Source: Epiperipatus broadwayi (taxonomy: Eukaryota; Onychophora; Udeonychophora; Euonychophora; Peripatidae). Taken from it: a DNA stretch of 64,000 bases. The stretch spans positions 327,501-391,500 of the forward strand of contig JAQFVV010000204.1 in the NCBI GenBank assembly GCA_028023455.1, read 5' to 3'. Each line of letters starts with the position of its first letter. Within the stretch, counting starts at the first letter, position 1. Below, in pieces: positions 23,663 to 35,500 of the stretch. The position numbers and the translations under genes are program-made. The notes below the pieces were generated by a model, which was not told where the DNA came from, did no database searches, and saw nothing but the letters and a program-made list of their open reading frames with translations.

Positions 23663-25041
23663 GATGGTTAATTAGTTTTAATACTATGGGAGCTGTGAAA
23701 TTCTCAAGGTGTGTAAGTATGAACTTTGGAATGCCATGTAGTCCTGGATGGACATTGGACGGTAGGGTGGCCAAGCGGTTTTTGATGTTTGATATTGTTA
23801 TTCCATGTTCATTGTTTTGTGATGTCTCATGCCACTGATTTGTGGGGTAGGTAACAGAGTTTGATAGGCGGTTTTTGAAATATGACTCTATTTGAATGAG
23901 CATTTGGTTGCCAGAGGTATGGCTACCACCGATGGGGAGGGACAAAGGAGTTTTTTGTTTCTTCCTTGCCCCTAGAGCCCATCTGAGATAGCCACATGTC
24001 CAGCAGTGTTGGCCAGGTAAGTATAACCTAGCATTCTTTGTTGCTATTGTTTCAGCAATCGCAGCTTGTTTCTGCTTGTACTGTGTTTTAAGTAATAAGA
24101 GGTTGTCTGTAGTACCATCACTTGAGAAATTTTTAATCCTATGGTGAAGCAAATCAAGCTCATTCATCAGGGTTGTTGACCCTTTATGTTTTTTGGTGTG
24201 CTGTATGATTATGGTTTGGAGGATGCCTGTGAAGGCGAACCAGGCTTCCTCAGGATTTATGTTAAGAATGTCAATTTTTTCAAAGAGTATGTAGGCATCT
24301 GAGAAGACAACTTCCGTGGCAGTAGCTTTAGTTATGATTCTGATTGTTTTATTGTAGTCTATGGGAGTGTAGGATTCCAGATCTAGAGATGCTATCAGGG
24401 CAAGATGGTCTGAGAAGGGAACGGGTTGAAGCTTGGCTTCCAAACCATAGTGCAGCTCTGAGGTGTAAAACATTAGGTCAATCAGTGTTCTAGAGCTCTT
24501 CATATAGAATGAGTATGCATCCGCAGGGAAGAAACCTCTGCCATTTATGAAACCCCTGGCTAAGAGATGGAGGTATTTCCATGTGAACACATCATATTGC
24601 AGGTTGAAGTCCCCAAGAGGATTGTAGGGCCTGTGTTGTTTGCAGTGATGAGATTTATGGTGTGTATTATTCCAGAATAAGTCAATGGGTTGTTCTGGCA
24701 GTATACGTATATTGCAATGAATTCACTAGATTGGTATATAAGCTTGATTGCAATGAGATTGGCATCATGGTAAAGCACTTTATAGGAAGAAGGTGGTTTC
24801 CTGTTATTAATGATGATTCCTACCCCTCCAGCAGCTGATGTATTAGTAGACAGAAGAGTGAAGCCCAGTTTTGAAAGTTCGAGAATTATGTGAGGGTTGG
24901 AGTTTAGGTGATATTTGGTCTCTCCTAAGAATAAAATATAGGAGATGTAAGAAGGAAAAAATGCCTAATCACATATAAACGGTCAGTAGAATTAATTCCC
25001 CTGATGTTAAGACCAATGATTTGGCACTTGATCATATCCAT
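23644..25041 (-). pseudogene. LINE ORF2 N-terminal segment: APE-type endonuclease and linker
   Basis: This part of ORF2 is readable only by changing frame twice. A probable start ATG is at 25039-25041, overlapping the end of ORF1 by 35 bases. The first segment gives GLNIRGIN. After a shift at the six-A run 24956-24961 the next gives LGETK (catalytic Glu) and GGVGIIINN. The GDFN motif is interrupted by a one-base loss at the C4 run 24611-24614. The third segment (24590 to 23601) gives RTLIDLM and FSDHLAL (the conserved SDH, near 24399-24416), then an EN-RT linker of about 200 residues. These are the ordered motifs of an apurinic-type endonuclease that nicks the target site. No nonsense codons occur outside the shifts, so the shifts could be sequencing errors or recent damage. 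Confidence 0.8.
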
Positions 25042-27220
25042 AAAGATTATTGCTGCTTGGTTTTACTGCCAGCGGAATCTTTGATTGAAGGTTGTAATGG
25101 TCCTTGTGATCACTGAATTTCTGATCTGGCAAGGATGGCCTGTGGAAATCAGCTCTAAAGAGCTCAGTTTCATTGTGTGATTCATGACTGAGAGAGTTTT
25201 TTGGTGTGCTTTGTACCTTCCTCTTGTTTTTTTCCAGAATAGAATTTACACTGTAGGGAAAGGAGAACTTTAGATAGTTTGGCTTGGAAGCAGGAGATAG
25301 GTGTGAGTCCTCTTCTTCCGAGTAGGCCTTTGAAAGTTTGGAAGATTTTTGTTTATTATTAGCATTAGGGGGTAGGTTGAGATCCATGTCTGAGACATAG
25401 TCAGAGATGGGTGGTGAAGATCTATTTTTTGTAGGTGTGGGAGCTTTCATATGGGATGAATTTGTATAGGATATTGATAGTTTCGATGCGTCCATTATAG
25501 ATTTAGTGTTAGAAACCACAGGTTTTGATCTTAGAGGTCTTGGGGTTCCGAGTGCATTGTTATGGTCTTGATGGTCCATGCTGAGAGGTGCATCATCTGT
25601 ATTGTCAGAAGAGATTGTTAGATTTTTGTGTCTAGAGGCATTATTTGGTTCTTTTGGTTTTGAGCCTTTTGGTAAGTTGTCTGGTTTCTGTGAGTTATCT
25701 CTGGGCTTGGAGCCATTTGGGTTTTGATATGCTATTTGTATCTGTTTGCTGTCATTGGATGGTTTTCCCTTGAGTTTATTAGGATTCATAAAGTCTTTGG
25801 TGTTGGTTACTCTACTGTAGGATTCAACTTCAGCTTCAACAGTATGCAGGCCTGGAGTGTTTGTGGTTAGCATTTCATTATGTGTGACATTAGCAGGTGT
25901 GAGTGTATGAGGTGCTTTACATTTGTGAAACTTATTTTCCTTTTGACCACAAGAGGTGCATATTTTTGCTGGGCATTCTTTTATGAGATGTGATCTTAGA
26001 CCACAATGAAAACATTGCGGCCTGACGCCAACGAAGGAAAGTATTATTGGACAACCTTTTGCTTTAATGGTAGTTGGTATGTCAGTGGGCCCTAGGCCTT
26101 TTCTTAGTTGAATTTGAAATGATGCAGTGTTGGATAGGATGGACTTGATCGTCTTGTCTACTGGCAGATATGAGAAATTCTGGATTTTCCCATAAGGTAA
26201 AAGGATTTCTTGGAGGAGATTATTGTCAAGGCCCATGATACAATTCTTGAGGGTTCCGATAAGGGTAGCAGGTCTGTTTGTATCAACATATATAAGGAAT
26301 TTGTTGTCTAGTTTTTTGAAATTTGATTTAAATTCATTTCGGAAGGCCCAAGTGGCAAATTCGACAGCAATGTATCTGTCATTTGGGTGAGTGAGGATCC
26401 GGTGTATGCCCTCTGTTAATTTGTATTGTTTTATTAATTCGTATAGTGCTGTAATGGGGAATTTATGGAGTGAGCAATTTGGTTCTGTCACTGCCAGAAC
26501 AACACTTTTATCATTGTGGTAGTTTACTAAGGATTTGAGGAGGGTTGGAGGTATTGTTTGGTTGAAGTCAACACAGAGGCCTTGGTATTGTTTCTCAGTG
26601 AAGTCATTTATGGAGAATTCATCGGTCTCAAGCCCCAAGAAGGTTTGATTTTCCTGTTGTAGATTTTTTAGTTTTAGTATATCTAACATGGTAAGGTCGT
26701 GATTAATTTTACTTGCTGTTCCGGGTATGGAGCAGGTTTCGTTGTATGAATTAGTTTTTAAGTTGTTGGTATTTTGTATAGACTTAGATGGACTTGTAGT
26801 ACCAATTTTTGCTATGTTAGCATATGATATGTGGCTCCTAGATGAACTGTTAGCCATTGTATTACAGTTTTTTGCAATAGGTGTTATGTGAGGAAGGTAA
26901 TTTAAATCACTCTGTGTCAAATCTAGTGTTGGGTTTGTCTGCTTGATTGTTGAATAGTTTCCCTTATGACCGGTATGGAAAATTTTATTTTGATCTTCTT
27001 CTCTCTGGTAGTTGAGATTCTGAGAGTAAGAGGGAAGAGTTGGGAATTCATCTATAGAAAGTGGCGTGCTTTGTAAGGAAGTATTTTGAATACTAGTTGT
27101 ATTGGTATGTTTTAATATGGGTTCCGGTATTGTATTACGCGTGTGTGTTGTTTCAGAACTATATTTATTTATAGTATCAGTTTTGGGCGAGTTTGAATTA
27201 GTTAAAAAGTTGTTTTCAGA
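25007..27220 (-). pseudogene. LINE ORF1 C-terminal segment, gag-like with CCHC knuckle
   Basis: Open for 737 codons from 27220 to the stop at 25007, with no AUG until 26855-26857, so it probably continues from the segment at 27216-28628. With residues counted from 26920, about 80-300 form an ordered region that ends in a hydrophobic block (SFVGVRPQC). A canonical CX2CX4HX4C knuckle follows (C303, C306, H311, C316). A second, atypical cysteine cluster lies at 321-334. The remainder (about 350-637) is rich in Ser, Asn, Pro and Lys and probably disordered. This is the usual plan of a LINE ORF1 RNA-binding protein, which coats element RNA. It overlaps the start of ORF2 by 35 bases, so ORF2 may be made by reinitiation or frameshift. 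I see no coiled coil. Confidence 0.75.
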
Positions 27221-28628
27221 CTAAATTGTTCGCGGGGTTAATTTTTTGTTGAGTCTCACGTTTATTCCTAGTTGAATGCATCGATACGGGAAGTGGCGCT
27301 ATTGCATTATTTTCTGTTGAATCTTCAGATATTAGTGTAGTATTATCATTAATATATGAGCTGCAGCTATTTGTTTCTGTGTATTTTTTAGTTTTGGTGC
27401 CTTTATTATTTAATTTATGTGCCGGTTCAGGCCAATGGATTACGTCCGTATTAAAATTTTTTTCTTTAGTACCTTGTTTATCTGCTATGAGTGACGGGCC
27501 AGTAGAAGTGTAGCCTGTTGAACAGTATTCGTCATTATTCACTGTAGCATCTGAAAACTCGTGGATCATTTCTGAGATTGTTTGTTTGGAGGTCTTTATT
27601 TTAGGTATATTATGATGTGAATTTTGTTTATTATTACTATTACAGTTAAAATCTATATTATTTTTATCATTTATTTCCGTAGATATTTTGTTGGTTTTAG
27701 AATCGCTAATGACATGGCTTTCCGGTATTAACTGAGGCTGGTAAGAATAATTTTTATGTTTATTATCAGTAATATTTGTGACGTTGAGGTTAGCTGTTGT
27801 ATTATGCTTGGTCTCATGTACCTTAATTAGCATCTTGTGTGTACAATTGGTTTCACAAAGCTTACATAAATCTTCCGCTGTATTTACGCTGTCTTCGTTT
27901 TTGTTTGCGTCATCGGATGTCGTTGCGATTTTTTGCTTTCCATATTTTTCTATAGCACTTGAATTATCGGAGGCCGGATTTTGGTTATTAGTGCTAGAAG
28001 GTTTATTTCCTTTTATGATTTGAGAGTTCATTTTTAAGCGAGTTTGTGATATTTTTTCAACTTGAATACAACCTTCAGAGTTTTGATTGGATGTTATGCT
28101 GTTGTCTAAAGTATATTCCACCGCATTGGCAATTACGTTAACATTTGAAACATTTGCATGCGCTTCAGGAATGGTAGGGCCTATGCTAGAAACATTGTTG
28201 GCTTTCAGTATTTTCAGCAGCCTAAGGTTAGTATTCTGGTATTTAGGCACGCTATGTGAATAAAATTTCTTAGTATTAATGGTAACGTTGGAACTCTGTG
28301 AGTTTTCAGCACTGTTGTTTAAGTCATATCCTATGCCTAGGTCTATGTTACCCTTCAGGCTCTGGATAATGTTCAAATTCACGGAGTACTCTGTGACTTC
28401 AGATTTTGTTGTTTTAACTCTATTGCAATTATCAGATTCATTTACATTTTTATTTTTTATTAGATCTTGGGAATACATATAGTCATGATTATTATCATTG
28501 TAATTAAGCATTGTATGAGAAGTATCAACTTTACTCTGATCTTTTGGCAGGTTTACTGTTTCTTTATTAGGTTCTAGACCCTTTATGACGTTTCTAAATA
28601 ATTTCTTTTTTTTAGATGTCTGTTGCAT
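27216..28628 (-). pseudogene. LINE ORF1 middle segment with a C2H2 zinc-finger motif
   Basis: A 470-codon open segment starting with ATG at 28628, very rich in Asn, Ser, Thr and Lys and probably mostly disordered. Residues C255, C258, H271 and H275 have the exact CX2CX12HX3H spacing of a classical C2H2 zinc finger (CKLC, then VHETKH). The usual Phe and Leu core residues are not obvious, so the fold is uncertain. Its end meets the next ORF1 segment almost exactly: this frame stops at 27216-27218 and the next is open from 27220. A single small shift would join them. Composition is the same on both sides of the junction, supporting one long protein. No similar protein is known to me; I call it part of the LINE because it lies between the putative target duplications. 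Confidence 0.6.
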
Positions 28629-28828
28629 TTTTTTGATATTTTTAGTTTATATAATGCTTGACTCTTTTTTGGCTTCGAATTAACGAAGCTAATTCTTTTA
28701 GATTTATCATTTATTCTGGGAGATCTTTTTTTATTTTTTATTGCGATTTTACCACTGTTAATTGTGCTATCAAGAGGTTCAAAACATATCCCATATTTCG
28801 GATTGTGGGCTAAATTTCCCACATCCAT
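28583..28828 (-). pseudogene. LINE ORF1 N-terminal segment, basic
   Basis: An 81-codon frame starting with a true ATG at 28826-28828. Its first 30 residues are mixed and the rest is strongly basic (blocks such as KNKKRSPR and KKCNRHLKKR), like a nuclear-localisation or RNA-binding tail. It runs through A-runs at 28628-28634 and 28606-28613 (coding strand), where a one-base shift would put it in frame with the 470-codon segment whose ATG lies at 28626-28628. I take it as the probable true N-terminus of ORF1 of the LINE, with a leader of about 145 bp upstream. It could also be a short separate frame. Confidence 0.5.
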
Positions 28829-28973
28829 CAGAACTATATTAATAAAACCCTTACCTTAACCAATAAAGATGAGATTTGTTGGATGGCTGGCATTCTAAGG
28901 GCCTTTGAATTAAAATTCTTCCCAGAGCTGAGGTAGATGGCTACCAACTTAGTCAAACTTAGGTGGCGTCTCT
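28829..28973 (-). other. LINE 5' leader
   Basis: This is the non-coding stretch between the putative 5' end of the LINE (AGAGACGCCACC on the minus strand) and the first ATG at 28828. It is less AT-rich than the flanks. It would hold an internal promoter, but I cannot point to specific elements. Confidence 0.4.
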
Positions 28974-28988
28974 ATTTTTTTTATTTAT

Positions 28989-31093
28989 TTATTGTGACAT
29001 GTGCTTTATTTTGTGATGGTGAGATCTTAATAGCAAAGGATATATATAAATTCATGAGTGTATATAAATAATTATCAACAGTAGAATTTAAATTGCTAGT
29101 TATAATTAGATTTTTTTATTTTTGGAAATTATGTAAGATGTAATGTTATTATTCTGGTTGTTTATTTATTTATTTTGTAGATTACAAAATAAATTTTTCA
29201 ATGTAATAATTTTTTTATTGATATTATTTTGTTGTTTAAAAATATTTTAAAATCAACAATCAGCAGTGTTAAAGATTTTTAACTCAGTGCATGAGTTATA
29301 ACAATAGGACCAAGATTACTATGGAAACACAGAACACAATTGCCGTAAAAACAGAAAAAGAAGTCATAACTTTATTTTGTCTATTCTACAAATTCTTCTT
29401 TTGGATAACAATATAATAATTACTGGACCAAGATAACATCAAAATGATTGGCTAAGTGAACTTTACTATCCAGGGCAATTTCAGTCCATTTGCCTATCTT
29501 ATTTCACTATTGGAGTCCAGTAAAATATGCAGCCTGAAACTAAACCTGTGTTTGTAAACAAACCTCAGAAAAATAGCTATATATATATAATTTTCTTTTA
29601 ATGATCTTAAACTTAATAGCCAAATTGATTTATTTATACAGCTGAATATAAAGAAAATGCCTGGAATCAATTGCTTTAACAAGAGAAAAATCTATAAATT
29701 TACATGTTGATAATATGTATACATATTTAAAGTTATTTTATATACTATGAAATGGAACTGAGATCAGATATTTTTAAAATAAACAAGAGACTGGAAATAT
29801 TGGCAGAGCGGTTATGGTGGTAATTAAAATTGGTCAATATATATTTATTCATTTGTTGATTTTTATTTTTTTATTTTTATTAATTTAACAAGCTATTTCT
29901 AATTAATTAATTTATGTATTTATTGATTTATTTTTAACACAGTTTTATACAATTCCTATGTAAAATATAGATTTCAAGTTATGTTTATTATCAGTAAATC
30001 TTTTATTTGATATATATTTGAAAAAAAAAATTGAACATTTGAAAAGCAAATAAGTTTTTGTGTTTTTCACATATATATTTATGCTATTTCAAAATATCAA
30101 ATCACAATCTTGGAATAAAGCTTGTACCATTTGTTTTATATAAAAAAGAATGACTTTGAGTTTTCATTTAAGATTTATTAATATCTGTCGTTTCTCTTTT
30201 TAGTGCAGCAGTTATTACGTAATATGGCAAATTTATTCATCATCTAAATGATAATATTGTGTATTAGTTAATTATTATATAAGCCATCATTAATTGAAAT
30301 ATTAAATCATATATAATCTTGTTTGTGAACATATATATTGGATTCAATAAAATTCCCTTTGTTCCAATCTATATTTAGTAACTAATCAAATTGTTGGTTA
30401 AGTTAACCCTGAGAATTAACCAGTTAACATGCCTTAGTCAATGCTCTGTAGAATCTAAGTTTATTTTGTATATAGCTAGCCGAAGTAACAATATAGGTAA
30501 TGATTAAAGTACATTCTCTCATGTGTAAGATATTTTTTGCAGTTTACATAATTTATAAACCATTACTCTCTAAATTAGTAATTTATCCAAATAAAGTTAA
30601 ATATCAAATCCTAATTCATTATATATTTTATATTCATTGGTTGGAATTATTTATATTTTATTATATTTATTCTTGAAGGAAAATTGATCAAAACATGAGA
30701 TACATGATGGTGGAAATAGATTGTCCATTTTAATTAATCCACAATTATTGAAGTGACTTCATTTCTATTTGATATTCCATTACATGTTAGCACCTTGCAA
30801 CACTTAACTTGATTATTTGAATAATGGTTGTGAGGTATACTATTGCCATATTTGAGCTTGATTAATTAATTGGTTAGTGGTTATTGATAAGCATTCCATT
30901 ACTTTTTGCCATTTAATGATTGGGACAATTTCATCTTTCTTTATTTAGATACTACATTCTATTACATTTTTATTACATTTAAGGCAAGTGTATCTTTTCA
31001 TATGTAGTTAAGGCATATTATTATATTACATTAATTTCATCCTTTCATACATAGCATATACATTTTATATTACATTTGGCGCTACTAACTGGG
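28989..31093. other. AT-rich DNA, no gene seen
   Basis: AT-rich sequence with homopolymers. A phrase at about 29810-29830 (TGGCAGAGCGGTTA) resembles a polymerase III A-box, but no B-box follows. No coding frame of note. Confidence 0.5.
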
Positions 31094-31203
31094 GCCATTG
31101 TATTTTCCATTACAATATATATATATATATCAGCAAAACAATTTTTATGCCATTGTATTTTCCATTACAATATATATATATATATCAGCAAAACAATTTT
31201 TAT
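31094..31203. repeat. Perfect 55-bp tandem duplication
   Basis: Two adjacent, essentially identical 55-bp units begin GCCATTGTATTTTCCATTAC at 31094 and 31149. Each contains a (TA)n tract and CAGCAAAACAATTTTTATG. The identity implies a recent duplication or an assembly artefact around the TA tract. Confidence 0.85.
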
Positions 31204-32585
31204 GAGTTATTTTTTTAGATTTGTTTTCTTCTAATGAAAGCTCTTTAATATATCTTATAATCTGTCATTTTGCTACTTAAATTTACTTTACATAATCTGA
31301 TGTGTCTTATCTATGATTACAACATAAATATGATTGTTTAAATACAATAATTATATATTTGTATAAAATAAACTTTTTCACTCAAGACACAAGGAAAACA
31401 AATATATTTACATCATTGTTAGCTACCACATGCAAAGAGAATAGTCATTCTATTCTTCAATTGAAAAAAAATAAAAGTTTAAGTTTTGTAATGACTACCA
31501 AATGCATCCATGAACTACAAATATAGTAATCCTTCTGTTGATGCTTTAATAAACTACCATCTGTTTTATATTAGAAGATCTATTAATTCACTTGATGTTA
31601 TTTGTAATTTTATATCACTTTACTAACAAAGATTTTGAGTTCATATGGTATATGATTTATTCATGACTTTTAATTCTAAATGAGTTTGACTTCTAAGATT
31701 ATTCTGATTAATTGTTTGTTTCTTTAATTAATTTTCTTTCAAATGATCATTATCCTGTATTTAATGATCTTCAAACATTTTCTTGGTTATCTAATCCCAT
31801 AATAATTAAACCAATTATAAGTCAACAAGTACATAGCTATTCATTTATTATAATCATAATTAATTTTTGATCCTAATGTAATACAGATATATGAAATATA
31901 TTGTGAATATCTATTCTTTTAAACAACATGCATATTTATATGCTTATAATCTTGGTTATAATATTTTGGGAAATAAATGTCTTTTTATTGATATTTTCTA
32001 ATCTCTACTAATATTAAGTAAATATCATACTTCCTAGTCATAAATCTCTTAATCATAATAAAATATTTAAAATCATCATTTTTTCCATACTTTATGGCTC
32101 AATTTAAGTATTTAGAGTTTAGCTGTCTTCCAATCAGCTGGCTTGGGTTCGCTTCCTGGTCAATGCTTTAACAAATATATATATATTTCACAGGTAGAAT
32201 TTACTGAGAATTAAAAATGGTCAGGTTATTATAGAAACTATTGTTGATCTTTATTTAACACTCAAGCTATTATCTATATAATAATGCCATCTCAAAAGCA
32301 TTTGTATGGGCATGTATATAGGGCTACATTACTGCAGCAAAATATTAATAAATTATTATCCAAATATTATAATACATGTGATTGCATTTATCATTTCACA
32401 CATTAAAATGGATCATGACAATGGGCACAACCTTCTCTGGCAAAATATAAATAACTTTATAGTAAAAATTTCACTCAACTCATATATAAAAACATGGCTA
32501 ATAATAAACATATTTTAAAATATCATATAAAAGTGACTATATTATAATCAATAATATTCTATAGCATAAACATATATATATATTG
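31204..32585. other. AT-rich DNA, no gene seen
   Basis: Apart from the B-box-like site at 32146-32156 I see only AT-rich sequence. The 70-codon plus frame at 32306-32518 has no motif. Confidence 0.5.
32110..32165 (+). repeat. Possible tRNA-derived fragment with B-box
   Basis: GGTTCGCTTCC at 32146-32156 fits the polymerase III B-box (GGTTCGANTCC) at ten of eleven positions. Upstream TTTAGCTGTCTTCCAATC could be a decayed A-box and anticodon region. No cloverleaf closes, so it would be a SINE or tRNA fossil. Confidence 0.3.
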
Positions 32586-35500
32586 AAACAGACACTCATC
32601 ATCGGAAAATCAAGGTCGCCCGTGAAATAAATATCAAATAAAGAAATGTACTCACCGTTGCTATTCCCGATTGAGACAAGAGAAAAAAAGGGCGTCTACA
32701 CTAAATCTTTTTTATTTCAACTTGCACTTATTCTAGACTCTAGTAAAATCATAAATATGTAATAAACTAATAAGTACTCAGGGTTTTATAATAATAATCT
32801 GTATCCTTTTACTCTACTTTTCTTTAAAATAAAATCTTTACAATTATTCCAGTATTTCTTATTTCAAAATTTTAACTAAGAATGATTTAATCTATATGTT
32901 AAAACTATGGCTAGCAAAAATGAAATAAAAGGTTGAATAATCATTTCATCTCAGGTTTAAACTAATAAATGCATGGATATCAAATAGGTTTATGCATTTC
33001 CGGCTACGATAATCTTACCCAATAATAATTTACATTACAGATAGCATTACTACAAGAATAATGTATTTTAATCTAACAGAGTTATACAAGAAAATTTATG
33101 TTTCGAATATGATCATTAATATCATGAATGCCAAATAAAATGTGATGCTTTACCACAAATGACAAAGAGAAATATTGAAAGTAACAATTATTTTATTGCA
33201 TAACAAAAATCAATAACAAGATCAAATAACAAAAATAATAAAAATTATATAACGTATTTAAATAAAATATTATTGTCCATTTCCTAAGCTAATTCGAACT
33301 CGGAATCTGACAAGTATTTTATCACACTATTTTGTGAAGACAATCACATTTATAGGAAACGGTTGTATTAATAATTCATAAAAATAGTTCTCACTTTAAT
33401 ATTGGAGACTAATAAATATTATAATCATAAAAGTTAAATATGAACGTTCTTAATCGGTTTACTAACCAATCAATTGTCTATGAACCACATTTGCAAATAA
33501 GGGGGAAAAATTCCACTCTTTTAAAAAAAGCAAGTATAACTCATTGCTTTGCAGACTTAAATGATAATTAACTATAGTGGGCTTATTTATTTTGCCTTAA
33601 GTTACTTTTTGGATTCAATTTCAGGCTTTAATATCAGAAGGGTGCTATTTCATCAACATAAAATGTAATTAAATTATTAGGCTGCTTTATTATTCAATAC
33701 ATAATAATAAACAATTTATATTAATAACTATGAGTGATATACATGATATTCCTTACAGACTTATGCATCTACATAATGGTATCTCCATTTAATTTGAGGT
33801 CAGATATCAATTTATCATAAGCATTATAAGTAAAAGTTAAATAACTACTAAAATGAATACAACTCATCTTCATATAAATTACATTTAATCCCATCAATTT
33901 AAACACTAATCATAATATCAAATAAAATATTATTTTTTACCCAAATACTGAGATATCTGAAAAAATCTTTATTTACATTTGCAAAACAATATGACTTAAC
34001 TAATAAAATAGAAAATACATTAAATAATCCATCTGATTCATAGAACAATTCATTTCACTTTTAAAATATTATCCATTCTGAAACAGCATAAAATTATGAA
34101 ATTATATTTAGTATGATTAGTAATCCAAGACACTCCATTTTTAAAAATCACTGCTAATTTCGTCATTTATTATATCCTATATTTGTTTGGAGAATACATA
34201 ATTTATAAGTAGCACTTAAAATATATCCTGATAATCCATTAACCTTGTTGAAGATTATTCACATTGGATAATCCTTAATGCAATTATTTTTAAATATTAA
34301 AAACACATTTGTAATAGGGATGTAAATAGTGGTTTTAATTTCTTAAACAGATTATTTTTATCCGAACATATTTGCATTTAGCACTATTAGTTTAAAGTAT
34401 AAGATTATTCATTTTTGATTTTTTAATCTATTTGTTTAATAATTATGTTTGTATTACTGATAAAGCAAAGTTTCATTTTTATAGCAAAATTTATTTCTAT
34501 GGTAGCAAGTTTGAATAAATATTTGATTTTAAGAGTACTATTATTTAAAAATAAATTTTCTTTTTATAATTAAGGATGAGATCAAATTCATTTCCATAAG
34601 GCTTATAAGTATTCTTTCATATAGTGGAGAGACAAATTATTTTTATAATCATTTATGAAAAATATGTCCAGCAACTTGTTTTAAAGTTTAGAAATATAAT
34701 TCTTTTAAAACTTATCAGTTATTAGTCATTGTTATTTCATTGATGATAATTCAACAATTTGTTAATGTTGTGTCCATAATTCCAACAGTCAATATATCTA
34801 TTTTATATTTGCAGTTGAGTATAACAAATGAGATTTCTTGAAATAAACATTTTATGAATTAAATTGATGGTTATTCTCTGGATACTTTGTTGTGATTTAT
34901 TTCTTCTCTGGTACAATGATAGAAAATCAGATGCCTAATCAGACACCTGCCCAGTGAAAACTTCAGCTTGTCATTACATTGATAAAAAATAAAATGGCTA
35001 TTTAAAAGTTAGAACTGGTAGAAGTTATAAAAGCACTAAATTGTTTTATAGACTGTATGATTTTCTCCAAATTTCTCTTTTACATTGATAATCATGTTGT
35101 CTAGGTGACTTAATATTTTCTGTCATACATTGGGGTTTCTGTTTTTTTCTAAAATGTTGCCATAGATTTTACCCCTCAAAATGTTAGAGTTAAGATTTTT
35201 AAAACAAAAACAGCAAAGAATTTCATGTCTGGATTTCAAGACAAATCAATTTTCAATGTTTTTACACAAAAAATAAATGAATCATAGAATCTTCCAGATA
35301 TTTATTCTATACTTTTTTTAATTGACTTTTAATAAGTAACCTATTACTTAAATATATTTTCAACAAACCAAAATTAATCTTTGTTAAACAAAATCTAAAT
35401 TGATTAATTTTTATTATACATTAAATGGGTAAGTATTACACACACATTCTCACAACATATAAAAATGTAATAACCATTTATTTTACATGTAGTTAAAATG

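Larger units (their letters stand above)
21709..28973 (-). mobile_element. Apparently full-length LINE, about 7.3 kb
   Basis: A non-LTR retrotransposon on the minus strand, with a 5' leader of about 145 bp, a long gag-like ORF1 in three frame segments, ORF2 (endonuclease, RT, C-terminal zinc knuckle) in four frame segments, and a short 3' UTR of about 110 bp with AATAAA at 21717-21722. Imperfect flanking repeats A-T(9)-ATTTAT (21693-21708) and A-T(8)-ATTTAT (28974-28988) could be the target duplication. They are low-complexity, so this is suggestive only. If correct the element is not 5' truncated. No RNase H domain is visible. Elements with an APE-type endonuclease, CCHC knuckles in ORF1 and a terminal CCHC in ORF2 include several clades; I cannot assign this one. 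Confidence 0.75.

Noticed and set aside
22785-23838. Plus-strand frames of 60-90 codons opposite the LINE RT
   Set aside because: They are antisense shadows of the well-supported minus-strand reverse transcriptase.
27778-28482. Plus-strand hydrophobic frames opposite LINE ORF1
   Set aside because: Antisense shadows of an Asn/Ser-rich coding strand; no motif.
29808-29830. A-box-like phrase TGGCAGAGCGGTTA
   Set aside because: No B-box follows and no tRNA fold can be drawn.
32586-33650. Possible small element with ends TGAAACAGACAC and, reversed, TGAAATAGCACC
   Set aside because: The end similarity is weak (about nine bases with gaps) and no flanking duplication is visible.
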